Source: Loxodes magnus
Lineage: Eukaryota; Ciliophora; Karyorelictea; Loxodida; Loxodidae
Assembly (NCBI GenBank): GCA_946699065.1
Contig: CAMPDV010000382.1
Location: forward strand, 186,001-250,000
DNA: 64,000 nucleotides
Direction of reading: 5' to 3'
Shown here: positions 47,509-60,295 of the stretch, piece by piece
How the letters are laid out: the number at the start of each line of letters is the position of its first letter
Numbering within the stretch: position 1 is the stretch's first letter
Notes under the pieces: model-generated
The model's input: only the letters and a program-made list of their open reading frames with translations
Told to the model about the DNA's origin: nothing
Databases searched by the model: none
Position numbers and translations under genes: made by a program

Positions 47509-48192
47509 ATGGAAGAAATGTAGAAAATTTACTTTGCTGCTAGCTTGTTCAACTAAAAGGAATGCTTTTATAACCTCAAAATTGCTGAAAAACTGGAAAA
47601 GCTAGGATATTTGGTGTATTTACCTCAACGAGATGGATTCGAGTTTTCTGAATTGGGTTCTTAATCGGAACTTACGGAGTAAGAAAGATAGAAAGCTGTT
47701 GCGTGGATAATTTACTTAGCGGATATTGCTAAGCTTTCTTTATCTACTATCTGTTTAGCTAATATGGACGAACCGTTAGATTCGGGAGTTTTAGTAGAAA
47801 TAATGTTTGCAAAATCATTAGGAATCCCCACTGTAGGATATAGATGCGATTCGAGATCACCTTTTGGTAATCTGCAAGAATGGAATTTTGGTATGCATTT
47901 CTTCCCTCTTTTTTAGTTTGATTACTTTTTCAATAGTTTGAATGATGGAAGGAAATCCTTTAAAGAGTCATCGAATCAAGTAGATGAACTAGTTGAAAGA
48001 ATGCATGAAAAAATGAAAAACTTACAAAGAAAAGAAACACAACATTAGCATGAAGAACTACTTAACTTAGCATACGAATTAATCCCAAGTCCTTTAAACC
48101 CATCTGACATGCAATTAAGTTAAATAGTTAGAAAATATAACGAAATGAAAGATAGGCTAGAAAAGATAGAGCCAAAGATATTCAAAATCTGA
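47509..48192 (+). CDS. nucleoside 2-deoxyribosyltransferase-like protein
   Basis: 227-residue protein of the NDT/Rossmann-like family that cleaves or transfers the N-glycosidic bond of (deoxy)nucleosides or nucleotides. Family marks: KIYFAASLFNQKECFYNLKIAEKLEKLGYLVYLPQRDGFEF at the N-terminus, and ANMDEPLDSGVLVEIMFAKSLGIPTVGYRCDSRSP (about 95-130), with the DSG and catalytic Glu of VE in the usual place. The C-terminal 60 residues are charged and helical. No internal TGA, no intron; TGA stop after PKIFKI. Likely nucleotide salvage or clean-up; the substrate is unknown. Confidence 0.92.
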
Positions 48193-48985
48193 AATCAATT
48201 AGACATCATTAATTAGCCTTATAGTCTTAATAAGAAAACTTTTAAAAATCATAACCTCAAATACTGTCATCACTATGAAATATCTTTCTTATTCTTAAAT
48301 TAATTAGAACTTTCACAATTTTTAAATGTAGCTCTATCAAATAAAAGCTAAGTTAGATATCTTAGTTTATAATTAACTGAGATTGCTAGCCAGTTGAGAT
48401 TATATAAGTTAATAATATTTAAGGTAAATAAAGTTAGAAAAATAGCTAATTAGGTATATACAAATAGTAACCTTAACTCTATATTTTAATTAATAAAGGC
48501 CTTTATGGTTCTAATTAGGTTTAAGAGTTATAAATTATTTCTATAATATATTAGCAATTTTGTTTGTCTAGAATAGCTTAATTTATATAGAACGGAGTTA
48601 CATCATGATGCTTTTAGAAATACTAAGCTAAATATTAAACTCTATTAGGTTATATATAGATTATATAAGGATAGTTTTAATCTAATATTATGGAATACTA
48701 TAGTACTAATATTTGACCTTTATTAGCCTAGACTCTAGTCTACTAAAAGCAAAAGTTTAAAATAATTAATAGCTCTTAAAACTAAGGATTGAGCTTCCTA
48801 TATATATGATCAGCTCAATTCACAACTTTTCCCCTTCGCCCCTGTTTGAAGAAACTGAACAGCTGAATATTCATTTTAGTTCATTTAGAGACTTTTCAGA
48901 GTAAAAAGTTAGGCAAGAGTTTAATTGTGTTTAAAATTTTGAAGCTAATAATTTTAAATATGTTCTTTTAAAGCTACAAAACTAT
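48193..48985. other. intergenic, between convergent genes
   Basis: 793 bp AT-rich. The next gene's true 3' end may lie further right (to 49271), so the spacer may be longer. Confidence 0.5.
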
Positions 48986-49801
48986 TCAAAGTTAGAAACT
49001 TTTAAAAAAGCTTAGTTTTCTAGATTTAATAACTTCAATCTTTGCCTTTTTAGCAGGAATAGATAAATTTCCTTTGTTATATAATTTTAGTTCATAGTAG
49101 CTTTGTCTATTAAAGCCTCTAGCTAAACTTATAATTTACTTAGTTTAGTTAGGAATTATCATAACTCTTGAGATCAGAATTTGCTAGTTTATCTGTTTAA
49201 ATAGTTCTTAATACCGAAATAGAAAGTCTAGTGATTAAGCTTTAAGTAGTTAACTTATCTATTAAGATATTTAAATGTCTTTAGAGCGAATTTTAAATAA
49301 TTCTTTAGCTAAGTTCTGAACTTCATTACTCTTAAAAGTAATTCCTTCAAAAAACTCCTACAAATCACAACTATTTTCCTATTCGTATTCATATGCTTAG
49401 AGAATCATGTCAAACTTATCAAGATCTTTTGCTATTATAGCCTCTGCACTCGTACCTTGTTCGTATTCTTATCAGAGTGACTTAAGTTCCTAACTAGAAG
49501 AATGCTCTTAAATCATTTCATTTAAAGCGTTCGATTCAAGTTCTGCTTTTTTTTGCTTTGAAATACCTTAATAAGGCGTGATATCTCCAGCTAAAGCTTC
49601 AGGCATATCATGCACTAGACATATATTAACTAACTTATTCTTATCTACATTAGTTTTGAGAGTTAAAGCCATCATAGCCATTCTATACATATGACCTGAT
49701 ACAGTTTCTATATTCTTAATAGGATGTCTAGTTCAACCTGTTCTTTTAAGATGCTTAAGCTTACCAATCTAAATAAGAAACTTTAATTCAGAAGACATCA
49801 T
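48986..49801 (-). CDS. HD-domain 5'-nucleotidase-like protein (HDDC2 family), 3' end unresolved
   Basis: The part 49274-49801 (176 residues) is a clear HDDC2/YfbR-type HD phosphohydrolase, which removes phosphate from dNMPs. It has LKRTGWTRHPI (Trp by TGA), SGHMYRMAMMALTL with a metal His, CLVHDMPEALAGDITPYQGIS with the HD pair (H64-D65), and AKDLDKFDMILQAYEYE with the late Asp. It ends, by family length, near LAKELFKIRSK. After that the frame meets several UAA/UAG and looks like spacer; the first in-frame TGA is at 48986. A possible 17-nt intron at 49123-49139 would give a TGA at 49092. Either UAA ends this gene, or it has a non-conserved tail. Start could also be three bases downstream (ATG ATG). 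Confidence 0.85.
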
Positions 49802-50564
49802 TGTTAGGAGAATCTCCAAGCAAATAATCAATTAAAAGACTCATTTAAATACCAAAATTAACTTGAACCATAGCCTATAAAACTACTTTTACCATCCTTT
49901 ATATATTAACTTCTTAGCTTTATAATACTTATTTAAATATCTCTCTTACCCACTTTATTCTACACTCTCTTTTGAGTATTATCATAGCTATGAGTAATGA
50001 AAGCAAACTCAGTTATCTTTTACTAAAGCTCCTATCAAACAAGTTTCTTACTCATTTACATTTCCTTTAAGATCTTGAATCATACAAAGACCTTTCTAAG
50101 ATTTAGAGATATAATCACAAATTTGAAAATCTTGCTCCCTATTCTTTTGACTATTTGATATATTTAATTTATAGAATCAGAAATACCAAGATAGTAATTA
50201 AATAAAGTTAAAGCTACTTCTATTCTATTCATTTTTACTACCAACTGATTCATTTAAAAGTATATGACTACTTTTAATTGAACGCTTCAAACTAAAAATA
50301 GATTAAATCTTAGATAAAAAGCAGATTATTTAAATATGATGAAGGAAGAGAAGCAAACTAATATATTAGAACGAACTTAGAACTTAAGTAACTCACTGTC
50401 TTTTTGATTAAAATTTAATTAACTTAGAACTAAACTAAACTTGATCTTTAATCCCAGTTAAATGAGCTAATTAAAATATGGCTGATAAGGATATTGGATT
50501 TAATATATTTGATTACTATTAGAAGCTAGTAAGATGTAAATTCTAAATTAAAGTTGTCATTAAA
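49802..50564. other. intergenic, no gene seen
   Basis: 763 bp AT-rich between two minus-strand genes; nothing recognised. Confidence 0.55.
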
Positions 50565-51818
<1,254 letters not shown>

Positions 51819-52373
51819 TATATATTTATTAATCCTAATCCTTTATTTTCAATTACTTAATTCAACCCTTTTTATAGTTAGCTCAAATACCTTTAAATAT
51901 TACAATCCATCTTTAAGCTTTAATTACTCTAGAAAATCTTACTTACTTAAATCTAACCCTTCTTATGCATTCCTTTTATATCTTCTCCTGTTAACTGAGA
52001 AACTCTTTGAATTAAAAGTTAAGCAGTCTAGTATGTATAGTAAATTAGATACTCCCAACTTACCTAAACTTAATAATGCTTAGCAATAATAAACTGAAGC
52101 TTTAGTTAGATTATGCTTAATCCTATTGAATCAAAACTAAATTCTCTTTATTCTAAAAGGAGTAAAAACCCTTTTTTTCTTCCTTAAATAATGAGGATCT
52201 TTTACTATTAAGCAGCTGGTTAAATAAATTTGCGTTAATAGACTTTAAGCAGTGGTTGCCATTGATAGCTGTGGTATTGAAAGTTAGAGATGAAGTAGAA
52301 TGATGACTTTAAATTTAAAGGATATGGCTAATTAAAAGTTATTCCTCTTAATTAGTTTAAAACTTTATTAAAA
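51819..52373. other. intergenic, divergent promoter region
   Basis: 555 bp AT-rich; nothing recognised. Confidence 0.6.
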
Positions 52374-52683
52374 ATGCATTTAGTTTGGTTTGGTGTTTCA
52401 TCAGGTATTGCTCTGAAATTGTTGGTTAACAAGTCAAGAGGATTTAACAGAATGGCTAGTAAGATTTTATTCAGAACCTTGGCAATATCCAGTTTACATT
52501 ACTTTCGGAGCTATTTTTGCCACTTGGTTTGATTGGAATAGAAGACTTTACTTAGAAGCTCTTTGTGAACTTGAAGACGTTCTTGAAGATAAAATGCAAG
52601 CAAATTATGAAAGAAAACTTGCACCTCAAAATTTACCCAAACTTGATGATTAGGAATATTATGAGTTCACAAGAAAGCACTGA
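52374..52683 (+). CDS. small one-TM protein, perhaps a mitochondrial complex subunit
   Basis: 97-residue protein split by a 16-nt intron that joins RGFNRMA to KPWQYPVYITFGAIFATWFDWNRRLYLEAL. It has two hydrophobic stretches (LVWFGVSSGIALKLLV at 3-18 and YPVYITFGAIFATWF at 33-47), a basic RR after the second, and an acidic C-terminal helix (CELEDVLEDKMQANYERKL). Size, one or two TMs and Trp/Arg-rich junction recall accessory subunits of mitochondrial complex I or other respiratory complexes, but no family is recognised. TGA stop after EFTRKH. A good frame across the intron makes a real gene likely. Confidence 0.82.
52459..52474 (+). other. intron, 16 nt
   Basis: GTAAGATTTTATTCAG in the 97-aa gene. 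Confidence 0.9.
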
Positions 52684-53670
52684 AAAACCTATTACAAACT
52701 AGTTTATTAATCTCTAATAAAAGAATAAGAATCAATAATGAGAATCAACTGATTCATTTTCATTATTCCAAATGTTATTTCTCATATGTACAAAAGCTAA
52801 TAATCGTTGTCTCTCAGAATGAAGTTCTTATACTCAAATTTAATAATATGCTTTATTTATCAGGTACATACTATGAATGTCTACCTTTCTTATATTCAGA
52901 GTTAAGTTAGACTGTATTGCTCCTACATATTCATCCATCATTGTTCTATATCGATTAAATTGGATTTTTTATATTTATTTAAAGACTTTAACTCTAAATA
53001 TCTGTCTATCTATTATACATTAAGACAACATATCTAAATAAAACCTAAATATCAAACGCTAAAATAGCTTAGTATATCTACTTTCAATTAAGGATGAAGC
53101 TGGTATTTAATTAAAAAAGTGTAGGTGTAATTAAGCTTGTAGCTTAGATATGCAGCAGTAGGTTGTCTATCTAATAATTAGTCATATTTCATTAAATAGA
53201 GCTTAATGGAATCTAAATTCATATACTATTGCTAGCTTTACTCTTCTCATTTGCTAAGTACCTTTACGCTTCATACCTAGCTCTATAACTTCATAATTGC
53301 TATTTTAAGTTAAATTTTTTAGGGTAAAGAAAGATTATCATTCACGCTAAAGCTTTTGCGTAAAATAATTGATGAAATTGACTTAGAAAGATGATTAAAT
53401 GGCTACCTAAGCATTATATAGATTAAATGATAAATATAGCTTGAAAATGCATTTAAGTTAGAAAGGGAAACTAACTAGAAAGAGTTGAAACTTAGTTTCT
53501 TAGAAATTAAATTGGGACTAATTGAAGATAACATCAGTTGTGCTAACATTGATATTAAGCATACCTTACTTAGAAGCTTTTATTCATGTTGCTATTCATA
53601 ATAAATACTTAAAAGAGGCATAGTAGAGACTTATGTCTAATCAATTTAGATTTAAATAATTGAATCTGAA
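52684..53670. other. intergenic, between convergent genes
   Basis: 987 bp AT-rich; nothing recognised. Confidence 0.55.
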
Positions 53671-55200
53671 TCAAATTTCATCTTTTATCTTAATCTCATC
53701 ACCATCAAGAATATCTTCAGGTTCTTATGCATAGTCTGTCTACTTAAATTTAGTATCTTTATAATTAAATGAATGTGTGACTTTTTTAATTAGCCACTAA
53801 ACCATTCTTTCATGAATTAATTCTCCTTTATACTCTAAAACTTTATCCTTTTTATTAGCAGGGAAAAAAAGTAAAGTAGGAACATATTGGACTAGAAAAT
53901 CTACTGAATTTTCAGTTAAATCCATTTGAGCAATCACTAAGGTTTCTATATTGCTAACCCGATTCGCTAGTACTTGGATATGCTTGCTAATTTCTGGACA
54001 TGATTTGCATTTTTTGTCATATAGATACACAAAGACGTCTTTTTCTTTTTCGAAGACGACGTTATTAAAATTCGATCCAACTAATATTCGAATGAAACGG
54101 AAGTGTGAATTTATAGGCTCTTCTTAGCTTTTTTAAACGATTTTTAATTTTTTACCTAAGGTTTTCTAAGCGAAGCTAACTATATTCTATGAAGTTAAGT
54201 TTCCCTCCATTTATCACTTATCATATTCGTTTAAATCTGATTTCAGTTGCACTATTCATACTTAGGGATCTTCTTCTTAACTAATATTTAGAAGCTAACC
54301 AAAAGTTTATCCTCATTCATCATCAAAATTAGAATAAGTAATTATGGCATAATTTTAAACCTTAGGAGCAGCAGATCTAAGAATTTCTAGAGAATTTGAG
54401 TCTTCTTTATTTCTAAGTAATACTATAGCAGGGAATCCATAAATAAAAATATTAGAGATGATGTATTAATCACATTAAGTCATTGCTATAACACTCTTAA
54501 ACTAGCATCAGCTCCATAAGTCAGATTCATCCCAACTTCCTTTATAAAACTCTTTATCTTAGCCGTAATTCTTGAAAATTATGATATTATTTGGCTCTAA
54601 AGAAAATTATGCCGCTATTTCCTGGGATTGTACATAGACACATGTCACTTCATCTAAATTTTAGCAAGCAGACATGAAAGTTTTGAATTTTGGATTTGTT
54701 TGGTCTCCATAATATAAAGCAGTAGAACTTTGAGTTTTTATAAATTTGTTGAGACTTTAAAGATCATTGAATCCCTTCATTTTATAGTTGATTTTCTTTA
54801 CAACCCATTAGTATATTTTATCCTCTGTTCTTACTCCTTGATACTCTAAATAGTTTCCGTTCTTAAACAGTAAAACGGTAGGAAAGCCTTGCACTTTATA
54901 TTCATCACAAATATCTTAATAGTCGTTTCCATCCAACTCAGCAACTGCTACATCCAATTCATTTTCTTTAATTCTTTAAGCGAGCTCAATATATTAAACT
55001 CTAAACTCAGCGGATTTAGGACAGTAAGGTGAAAAGAACTTAACTAGGAGTCCATTAGGAAACTAGTCAACAACATCATGAAAAATTCTGGGGTGAAGTA
55101 TGATAATATTATCTTTCATAATATAGTCTTAGACTTCATAGTCTTCACTTCTACTATAAAGTACTAAAGCTATAAGTATCAATGACAATTCTATCTTCAT
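53671..55200 (-). CDS. protein disulfide isomerase with one altered active site
   Basis: 509-residue ER thioredoxin-fold protein of PDI layout (a-b-b'-a'). The signal peptide (MKIELSLILIALVLYS) precedes domain a with FFSPYCPKS in place of the usual WCGHC (C60, second Cys is Ser63, and the Trp is Tyr), followed by a normal PTVLLFKNG cis-Pro loop. Domain a' has CKSC (C398, C401) with PTLLFF after it. The C-terminus KDEI resembles the KDEL/HDEL ER retention signal. Several TGA read as Trp (DDEWGQTF, PQVWIVQL, YDKWQMEG, ERMVWLIKK). No intron; TGA follows KDEI. Likely an ER chaperone or isomerase with one working redox site; redox activity of the a domain looks lost. Confidence 0.94.
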
Positions 55201-56099
55201 ACTTTTTATTTTTATTTAATATCTATATCTTGCTATTTATTTACTCAGACTATCCTTTATTCCTTATACTTTGTTATATTAAATCTATATCTTATATATT
55301 TGAGGTACCTATGCTTAGAGTTATTTATAATTAGAGCTTACAATATTTAAGAAAATGCTTTAAGTTAGAATCAGATGTTTTCAACTGTGCATATGATTAG
55401 ATGCAAGTATTAGTCTGCTACATTAATACCACTAAGTATTACTTAAAAGAATCCTAGCTGCTTAAAGAGCTTAGATATAATTAACGGTTATCATAAAGAC
55501 AGGTATCTTATTAGTATCTAAAGCTTACTCTTCTTAGTTTCTTGGTATAGAACTCAGCTTATTAGATGCTCTAAAACCATGGAAGCATAACTAAGTAGCC
55601 CTCCTTAATTTAATATTTACACATTTTTAATTCGTTAGAAGTTAAAAGATTGCTAAGAAAAATACTTTGAAATATAGACCAATTAGATAAATAACCTAAT
55701 AAAGATAATAATCCTAGAGTTTATATTTAATAACTCTAAATATAGCATTCTTTGGAAAGTATGGAATTACTTTTCTTAGGTAAAACGTTTTATAAGTTCT
55801 TTGTTGCGCATTTATATCGAAGGTGCAGCTAAAATATATGAGAAGTTTCTTATTCCACTATAATGATTTAGGTATTGATTTTAAAGTCTAATCAGATGTC
55901 AATTAAACAAATAATTTAAGATAATAAAGATTAGAGTACTACTATTGAAGCTGCTTAAGATTGTTTCATTTTGCTTAAGTTGGCTATAAGTTTCTCTTAT
56001 TTAAAAAGAAAAAGCATCTTTAAATAAGGATTGATTTTAAAGGTATAAATAGATGCAAATTTGTAATGATTATTTAGAAATTACCATATAAAAAGAAAA
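55201..56099. other. intergenic, no gene seen
   Basis: 899 bp AT-rich between two minus-strand genes; nothing recognised. Confidence 0.55.
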
Positions 56100-57531
56100 T
56101 CATCTAGATTTGTTGTTGTTCCTTGCTATAGTAACTTTCTTTGCCCTAAATCTCTTAACTTTTTCAAACATATCATCATCAGGATGACTGGAAATTTCTT
56201 TTATAGTCTAAGTGAGAGTATTTGCTAAATCCTTTTTAGGAGATCTTGGCTAAGTGGTTACTGATTTTTGATCTCTGATGGCTCCATACTTATTAGAACT
56301 TTAATGCTTATTTCTAGAAAACGCAATATTAGGTCTACACGTTCTAGGTTAGCTAGGTTTAATCAGCTAATTAATTTCTTCATTCTTAGGAGTATTAATA
56401 AAGCTGTTCAAATAAGGTTTATACTCGCATAATTTTTCATAAATTAAGTTATTTATTTTGGGATGCTTTTATTACTACCTGTTAGCCTTTATTTCACTTT
56501 ATAGCTCTTCGATAGTTATTTCCTATTTTTAAATAACAGATTCTTTTACTCTAAACTCTTTCTAGAATTCTTCAGCTACTTGATTCAATCTATATAAAAT
56601 ATTACTTTTATTATGACTGTAAATAGTTATTCTATAGCTAATCTATTTATTTTTAGTACTTTTTTTGCATTTTTTTCATTGCACTTTCGCTTTACTTTTC
56701 AAGTTTTTGCGATTTACTTTACTCATCCTTAAGTTAAGCTTTAATTTAGTCTAATTCATTTTGCATTTGAGCAACTAATTCTGTTAAGTTTTCGCTATGC
56801 AGCTTTAAATTTAAAAAATCCTGAGGTGAAATATAATTTCTATTAGACTAATCTACAAGCGCAATTTAGCTTTCTTTAGTGTTTTATTTTACTTAATTCA
56901 TACTATTCAAAACTAATTCTTACTAACTTAGTAATCGGGTTAATTTTGCAATTTGCATATCCTTGTCATTTAGTTCCTTTTTCAAATTTAGTATTTCTTC
57001 TTCCTATTATTTGTTGGAATTATTTGCTAGTATCTGCTTTTCATTTTAATTAGATCTGCTCTAACTATTAGATTATTACTTTTGCTCTTACTCTTTATGT
57101 TCTTGCTTTTGATCCTTTTTTGCTGCTGATTTATCATGCTTTTTGATTTACTATTGTGATTAAATCTGCTTTTCTAGTTTTTATATGCCGTCTTTTTTGA
57201 AACCTATTTTACTCTTAATTTATCCTTTACCCTCATTTTCCAATTTCTCATTTTCAAAGTCATTAAAATCACAAATATAGGGACTTATGCACCTGTCATT
57301 TTCTTGGCTGTTTTTTTCCTATAGTTTTAATACTTGACTATGAGACTCCTAAGGTTATTAATTGACTTGTTCTTAGTTTTAATTAGGCGAGGCTTATTTT
57401 TACAGTAAATTAGATAACTCTGTAGTAGCCTTGTTTTAGATACTATCTGTGAGTTAAGTATAAGAGTTAAGTGTTTTTTCCTTTATATCAATTCAAAACT
57501 CATTTGATTCATCATCAGAACTGAAAGACAT
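56100..57531 (-). CDS. coiled-coil protein, 471 aa
   Basis: Unrecognised gene. The N-terminus MSFSSDDESNEFW (Trp by TGA) is acidic, then Gln-rich disorder, a Lys/Gln-rich repeat-like stretch (KKHDKSAAKKDQKQEHKEQ, about 135-155) and coiled coils (ILNLKKELNDKDMQIAKLTRLL; LHSENLTELVAQMQNELDQIKAQLKDEQ). A 16-nt intron joins LQSQQK to LNQVAEEFQKEFRVKESV. The basic C-terminus (EKVKRFRAKKVTIARNNNKSR) includes SSNKYGAIRDQKSVTTQPRSPKK, likely phosphorylated. TGA stop. Cytoskeletal or centrosomal style; no orthologue claimed. Confidence 0.85.
56590..56605 (-). other. intron, 16 nt
   Basis: GTAATATTTTATATAG on the minus strand; without it the coiled coil loses frame. Confidence 0.9.
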
Positions 57532-58288
57532 TTTTGATCTATATTTAGTTTAAATTTTAATCATATCAACTTCATCCTTATAACCCTCCTATAATACCCT
57601 ACTTATATATCCATTCTACTCAAAACTACTACCAGTAACCATCACTTCCTTATAAATCTATTAAATTATATATCACTAACTATTCTAAAATTACCAAAGC
57701 TACAAAAAAGCAACTTAAAGGAAATTGAAGCTTCAAGATTTAAAGTTAAAGCAGTAAGTTTAATAATAGATCTTAAGATGTAATCTGGTGATTAAAGAGC
57801 AAAATTAATGAAGAAGATATATTAGAGCAATCTATCCCTTAATTAAGCCATTAAATAGGTTTATAATATAATAGCAAATACAATACCAATATATTAGTCA
57901 AGAGACTTATAGTTTATTATATTAAGTAAAATAAGTTAATGAGTCTAAGCTAAAATTATAACTATATTAAGTCTTTTAATTATAAATCCAATTTGTGCTA
58001 TCATCAATCAAATGCTCAAGTGATGTAGGGCTTATTATATAAAGTGCTTATGCTAATAAAAATGCTTTAATGCTTTTAAATCCTTTCTGCTATTTAACTA
58101 TAGTCTAATGATAAAAGCTTAATCTTTAGATTTTGAATATACTGATAATTAATTCCTAATTGGTATCTTAATTAACCAGAAGCATTTAAATGAGTTATTA
58201 GTTCTGCAACTAGTTTGCTTTATTGCTAATAATAAAATAAAATTGAATTGAAGCTTAATAATTGATTTAATTCTATTTTACTTGAAAC
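57532..58288. other. intergenic, no gene seen
   Basis: 757 bp AT-rich between two minus-strand genes; nothing recognised. Confidence 0.55.
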
Positions 58289-59770
58289 TCACTTCAACAT
58301 TTCTGGCAAACTCATTTTAATGAGTACATGTTCTTTAGTATGCCCCATTTCATAGCCTTTACCAAATAATTAGTTGTATTCTTCTTAATTCCATATTTAT
58401 TCGCAGCCTTCGCATAAATCGTAATCTAAGCAATGTGCACATTTAAACCTAGTACCTTCAATTTTCTAAGAGCAGCTTTATCCTTTTTTAAAGTCACAAA
58501 CTATTCCTTTATGTGTAAGAATCTCAGGCTTCTAAGTTCATTCAAGGGGTCCTGCGTACATATTTTTTCCTCATCTTAATTGAGATAAATCACTAGAATA
58601 TTAAGTAAGTTTGTATAGAATATGTGGATGAGCTAGAGAATTAGTTCCGTTAGCAATGTTTCCCTTTTTTTCACACTCTTCACAATGAACATGCCCTTCA
58701 CAAAACAAGCAAATATACTAAGGATTATTTGCTAATTAAGTTCCACAAAGAACGCAAGCTTCGAATTTCTTAAGTACTGGAGCTGGATCTGCATATCCAA
58801 TGTTCAAAAATAATTTAACAGGGTAGAAAATATCTTCTATCTACTTAAGTATCTAACTAAAGCTCTATTTATCCTTTCCCATATATTACCCTGATATTGT
58901 CAATTATCCTTAAAAAGATAATTTCCCATTTTAAATCGCTTTAGTAATTTAGCTTGTTAACCTTGGCTTTGGCATTTTCATTTTCTTGATAAACTCTGAG
59001 ATTTATTGGAAAGTTTAAAGTCTTTAGTCTGAAGTTTTTTTGATTCACTCTTCAATATTCTCCTACTAAGGTTATAATGGCTTTTCACTATCTATCTATT
59101 AAGATTCTAATAAATTCTTTATGTCCTTCTCTAGATTTCGTTGCTTTGGATGGCCAATCCATCTTAGAATGCCTTACTCATCTATGATAGCAGTTTTGAT
59201 AGGTACTTCATCTTTAATCTGGAAGAAGGAAGAACAATCACGAGATTGATCGAATAAATTTAGCATTTTGCAAAACTTTCTTTCTTTAAATCTTCTTGCA
59301 GCTACTTAAGGCTCATCATCTAGAGAAATGCATGCAATCACTACTTTTTCATTCCATTCTTCATGCTGATTAAGTATTTATTCAAAGACTTACATATGTC
59401 TCTAGCAAGGGCCACATCAACTAGCCCAGAAGTTAAGTACAACAATCTTACCTCCAAAATTCAGCTAAAAGTTTGATGCAGATTAAACATCAATCAAGGA
59501 GAAAGAGGAAGAGATTTACTCTCCAGGTTAAATAGTTAGATCCACTTATACTTATAACTACAAGTTAGCCTTTTAAATAATTTCCTTCAATTATTCGTTT
59601 TTTTACTAATCTTTGCTAAGTATTTTAGCACTATAAACTTCCTATCTTTCAACATAACCTGCTGCTATCATATTTTCACTCTTAGATAGTTCAACATTTT
59701 ATAAATCAAGCTGCTGAGTAATTTATAGCAGCTGCTAAAATTATTATTCAGGAAAGTGCTCTTTTTCCAT
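58289..59770 (-). CDS. thioredoxin-fold protein fused to ZZ zinc finger
   Basis: 493-residue fusion. Residues 1-85 are a Gln-rich helical leader. Residues about 85-235 form a TlpA/nucleoredoxin-type thioredoxin domain: IVVLNFWASWCGPCQRHMQVFEQ with W118-C119-G-P-C122 intact, VVIACISLDDE, and the cis-Pro loop VPIKTAIIDEQG. W118 of the active site is a TGA (59417-59419). After a Gln-rich linker come two zinc modules: CVLCGTQLANNPQYICLFCEGHVHCEEC (about 355-385) and a ZZ finger (HKGIVCDF, IEGTRFKCAHCLDYDLCEGCE). ZZ fingers bind protein tails; thioredoxins reduce disulfides. Architecture like nucleoredoxin-like proteins; exact partner unknown. No intron. TGA stop after LPEMLK. Confidence 0.93.
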
Positions 59771-60073
59771 TTTAATTAACCCTTATTTAGTCAGATTAAT
59801 AGAGTATGAATATCACTACCTAAAGATATAAAATAGAGCACTTTTATAAAACTACCTTCAAAGCTGATTTTGATATATGTAAGAAATGGAGTTCCTTATT
59901 GCTTTCCTCATTATAGAAGCTAAGAAGAACAAGACTAAGGCGAAGGAAGCTTCAATTAAAATAAGGAGTAATAAGATTTAATTTTAGTTAGACTATTAGA
60001 CTATAAATTAGAATATTGGATAAAGGGTTAAAGTTAATAGTTGAAATGGATTTTCTATTTAAATTATCTAAAA
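59771..60073. other. intergenic, divergent promoter region
   Basis: 303 bp between the thioredoxin-ZZ and MOZART1 starts; nothing recognised. Confidence 0.6.
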
Positions 60074-60295
60074 ATGGAAATGTAGGGAAAATTTGAATAA
60101 GAAAACGAAGCACTGGATATCATTTACGAGATTTCATAGATATTAGATTGCAAATTAGACAAGCAAGAGATTAAAATTCTTATTTAATTATGTGAATTAG
60201 GTGTTAATCCTGAGGCTCTTGCTATGTGTGTTAAGGAATTAAAAAGAGAAAGCGCGGTATTAAAAGCTTCTGAAGTTCCAAGGAAAAACTTTTGA
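60074..60295 (+). CDS. MOZART1 (mitotic-spindle organizing protein 1)
   Basis: 73-residue protein, complete and the smallest gene here. EALDIIYEISQILDCKLDKQEIKILIQLCELGVNPEALAMCVKELKRE matches the MZT1 signature (YEIS.IL...L....L..L.E.GVNPEALA.VV.ELR). MZT1 binds the N-termini of GCP3-type proteins and helps load and activate gamma-tubulin ring complexes at basal bodies and spindle poles. Three UAR codons read as Gln; none is a stop in the family context. TGA stop after PRKNF. No intron. Such short genes are easy to miss because standard-code translation breaks them. Confidence 0.95.
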
